Below are positions 63,236 to 64,000 of a stretch of DNA of 64,000 nucleotides, piece after piece. Location: NCBI RefSeq assembly GCF_020382885.2, contig NC_058498.1:13158001-13222000 (forward strand). The letters run 5' to 3'. A program made the position numbers and the translations under genes. The notes under the pieces are model-generated. The model searched no databases and was not told where the DNA came from. It saw only the letters and a program-made list of their open reading frames with translations. Origin of the DNA: Scatophagus argus. Taxonomy: Eukaryota > Chordata > Actinopteri > Scatophagidae. Within the stretch, counting starts at the first letter, position 1. The number at the start of each line of letters is the position of its first letter.

Positions 63236-64000
63236 TGGAGGAACAGTTTATTCAGTTATATTTACAAAGCAGAACCAATCATATCAGTCAAAAGAACTTC
63301 AGAATGGTGAATGATATATCTCCCCACTGAAATCTGAGCACTTTGTAGCAAACAATTGAATTGAAGGCAAAGAATTTGTAATAATAAATATTGTGCTTTT
63401 GTAGTCATAATGAACATTTTCAAGTTTGGGAATCAACCATATTTTCCATGCAAACCTTGCTCATGATACAGTAAATCTATAAACTGTAATAACTAAAAAT
63501 TGAAAGCTATGCATTACATTCCTTCATATTTTCTGGATTTCTTTTAATCATTTGGTTCAAAAATAGGCACTCAGCACGGCCAACAAGTCCCAAAGGATCC
63601 TTCCCAAAGACTGATGAACTGAGCTGGGATTGTTTGTGTGAAAACAGCCAAACGTGACTGAAAAGTCGTTAACATTCCTGCACCAGAAAGGCAAAAGAAC
63701 AAGAGGAAACTAGAAGTGAAACAGCACTTAAGAAATTCACCAGTCAACAGCTACACAACTGCATGACATCCGTTAACAAACAATTTTTAGGTGAACATAC
63801 CACCTCCAAAAAATAAATCAAGCACATTATATGCTGAAACCATTGAGAGGTTATCTGACAACCAAATCCAATAGTGCAAAACAAGGCAGGCAGGCAACAC
63901 AATTATGTAACTCTGTTATAAAAATAAAAATTCTTCCTCCACTGAGCTCCTGCTACAGTAAGTTGGAAACAGATGGAAGACGTTAGAGAAAATCAATGTA
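63236..64000 (-). other. Probable 3' UTR of a further minus-strand gene
   Basis: AATAAA on the minus strand at 63247-63252, followed leftward by the repeat-bearing spacer. From there to the right edge the sequence is AT-rich with no coding exon, fitting the distal 3' UTR of a gene lying beyond 64000. In human, ATCAY (caytaxin) lies upstream of NMRK2 in the same orientation, which is the expected neighbour. Inference only. Confidence 0.35.

Noticed and set aside
1-64000. CRISPR arrays, bacterial operons, intact viral genes, tRNA genes
   Set aside because: None seen; the window has vertebrate gene structure throughout.

Overview
The window is from a ray-finned (teleost) fish, probably a percomorph. 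It carries vertebrate multi-exon genes with GT-AG introns, AT-rich noncoding DNA, many CA/GT microsatellites, and dispersed repeats I associate with teleost genomes (a LINE tail, Tc1-like transposase relics, and three repeat families recognised from memory). No prokaryotic, CRISPR or intact viral feature is visible. No tRNA or rRNA was found by eye.

Layout, left to right. (1) cope (coatomer epsilon), minus strand, seven exons; the 3' end lies beyond the left edge. (2) tnfaip8l1, plus strand: a probable 5' untranslated exon near 5.8 kb, an 11 kb intron, then two coding exons at 17.1-18.7 kb. (3) A large proline/serine-rich gene resembling PRR16/Largen, plus strand, two coding exons (26.5-31.5 kb), 699 residues. 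(4) mydgf, minus strand, six exons spread over 36.2-42.8 kb and ending in an ER-retrieval tetrapeptide. (5) A lysyl oxidase family gene (LOX/LOXL1/LOXL5 class), minus strand, seven exons (48.7-52.5 kb) with all catalytic residues present. (6) nmrk2 (nicotinamide riboside kinase 2), minus strand, seven coding exons (58.0-61.0 kb). (7) The last 0.75 kb looks like the 3' UTR of a further minus-strand gene off the right edge. The exons were assembled by hand from homology and splice consensus, and reading frame is kept across every junction.

The genes do not form a pathway. Their interest is evolutionary. tnfaip8l1, mydgf and nmrk2 correspond to human 19p13.3 and cope to 19p13.11. The trio tnfaip8l1 / PRR16-like / lysyl oxidase mirrors the human 5q23 neighbours TNFAIP8 / PRR16 / LOX, which suggests an ancient whole-genome-duplication paralogon in which the PRR16-like and lysyl oxidase members were kept in fish. 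Other items worth a look are a short in-frame tail exon behind the nmrk2 stop codon, a 7-nt terminal coding exon in the lysyl oxidase gene, an orphan first-exon candidate at 53.65 kb, and a 28-bp perfect palindrome.
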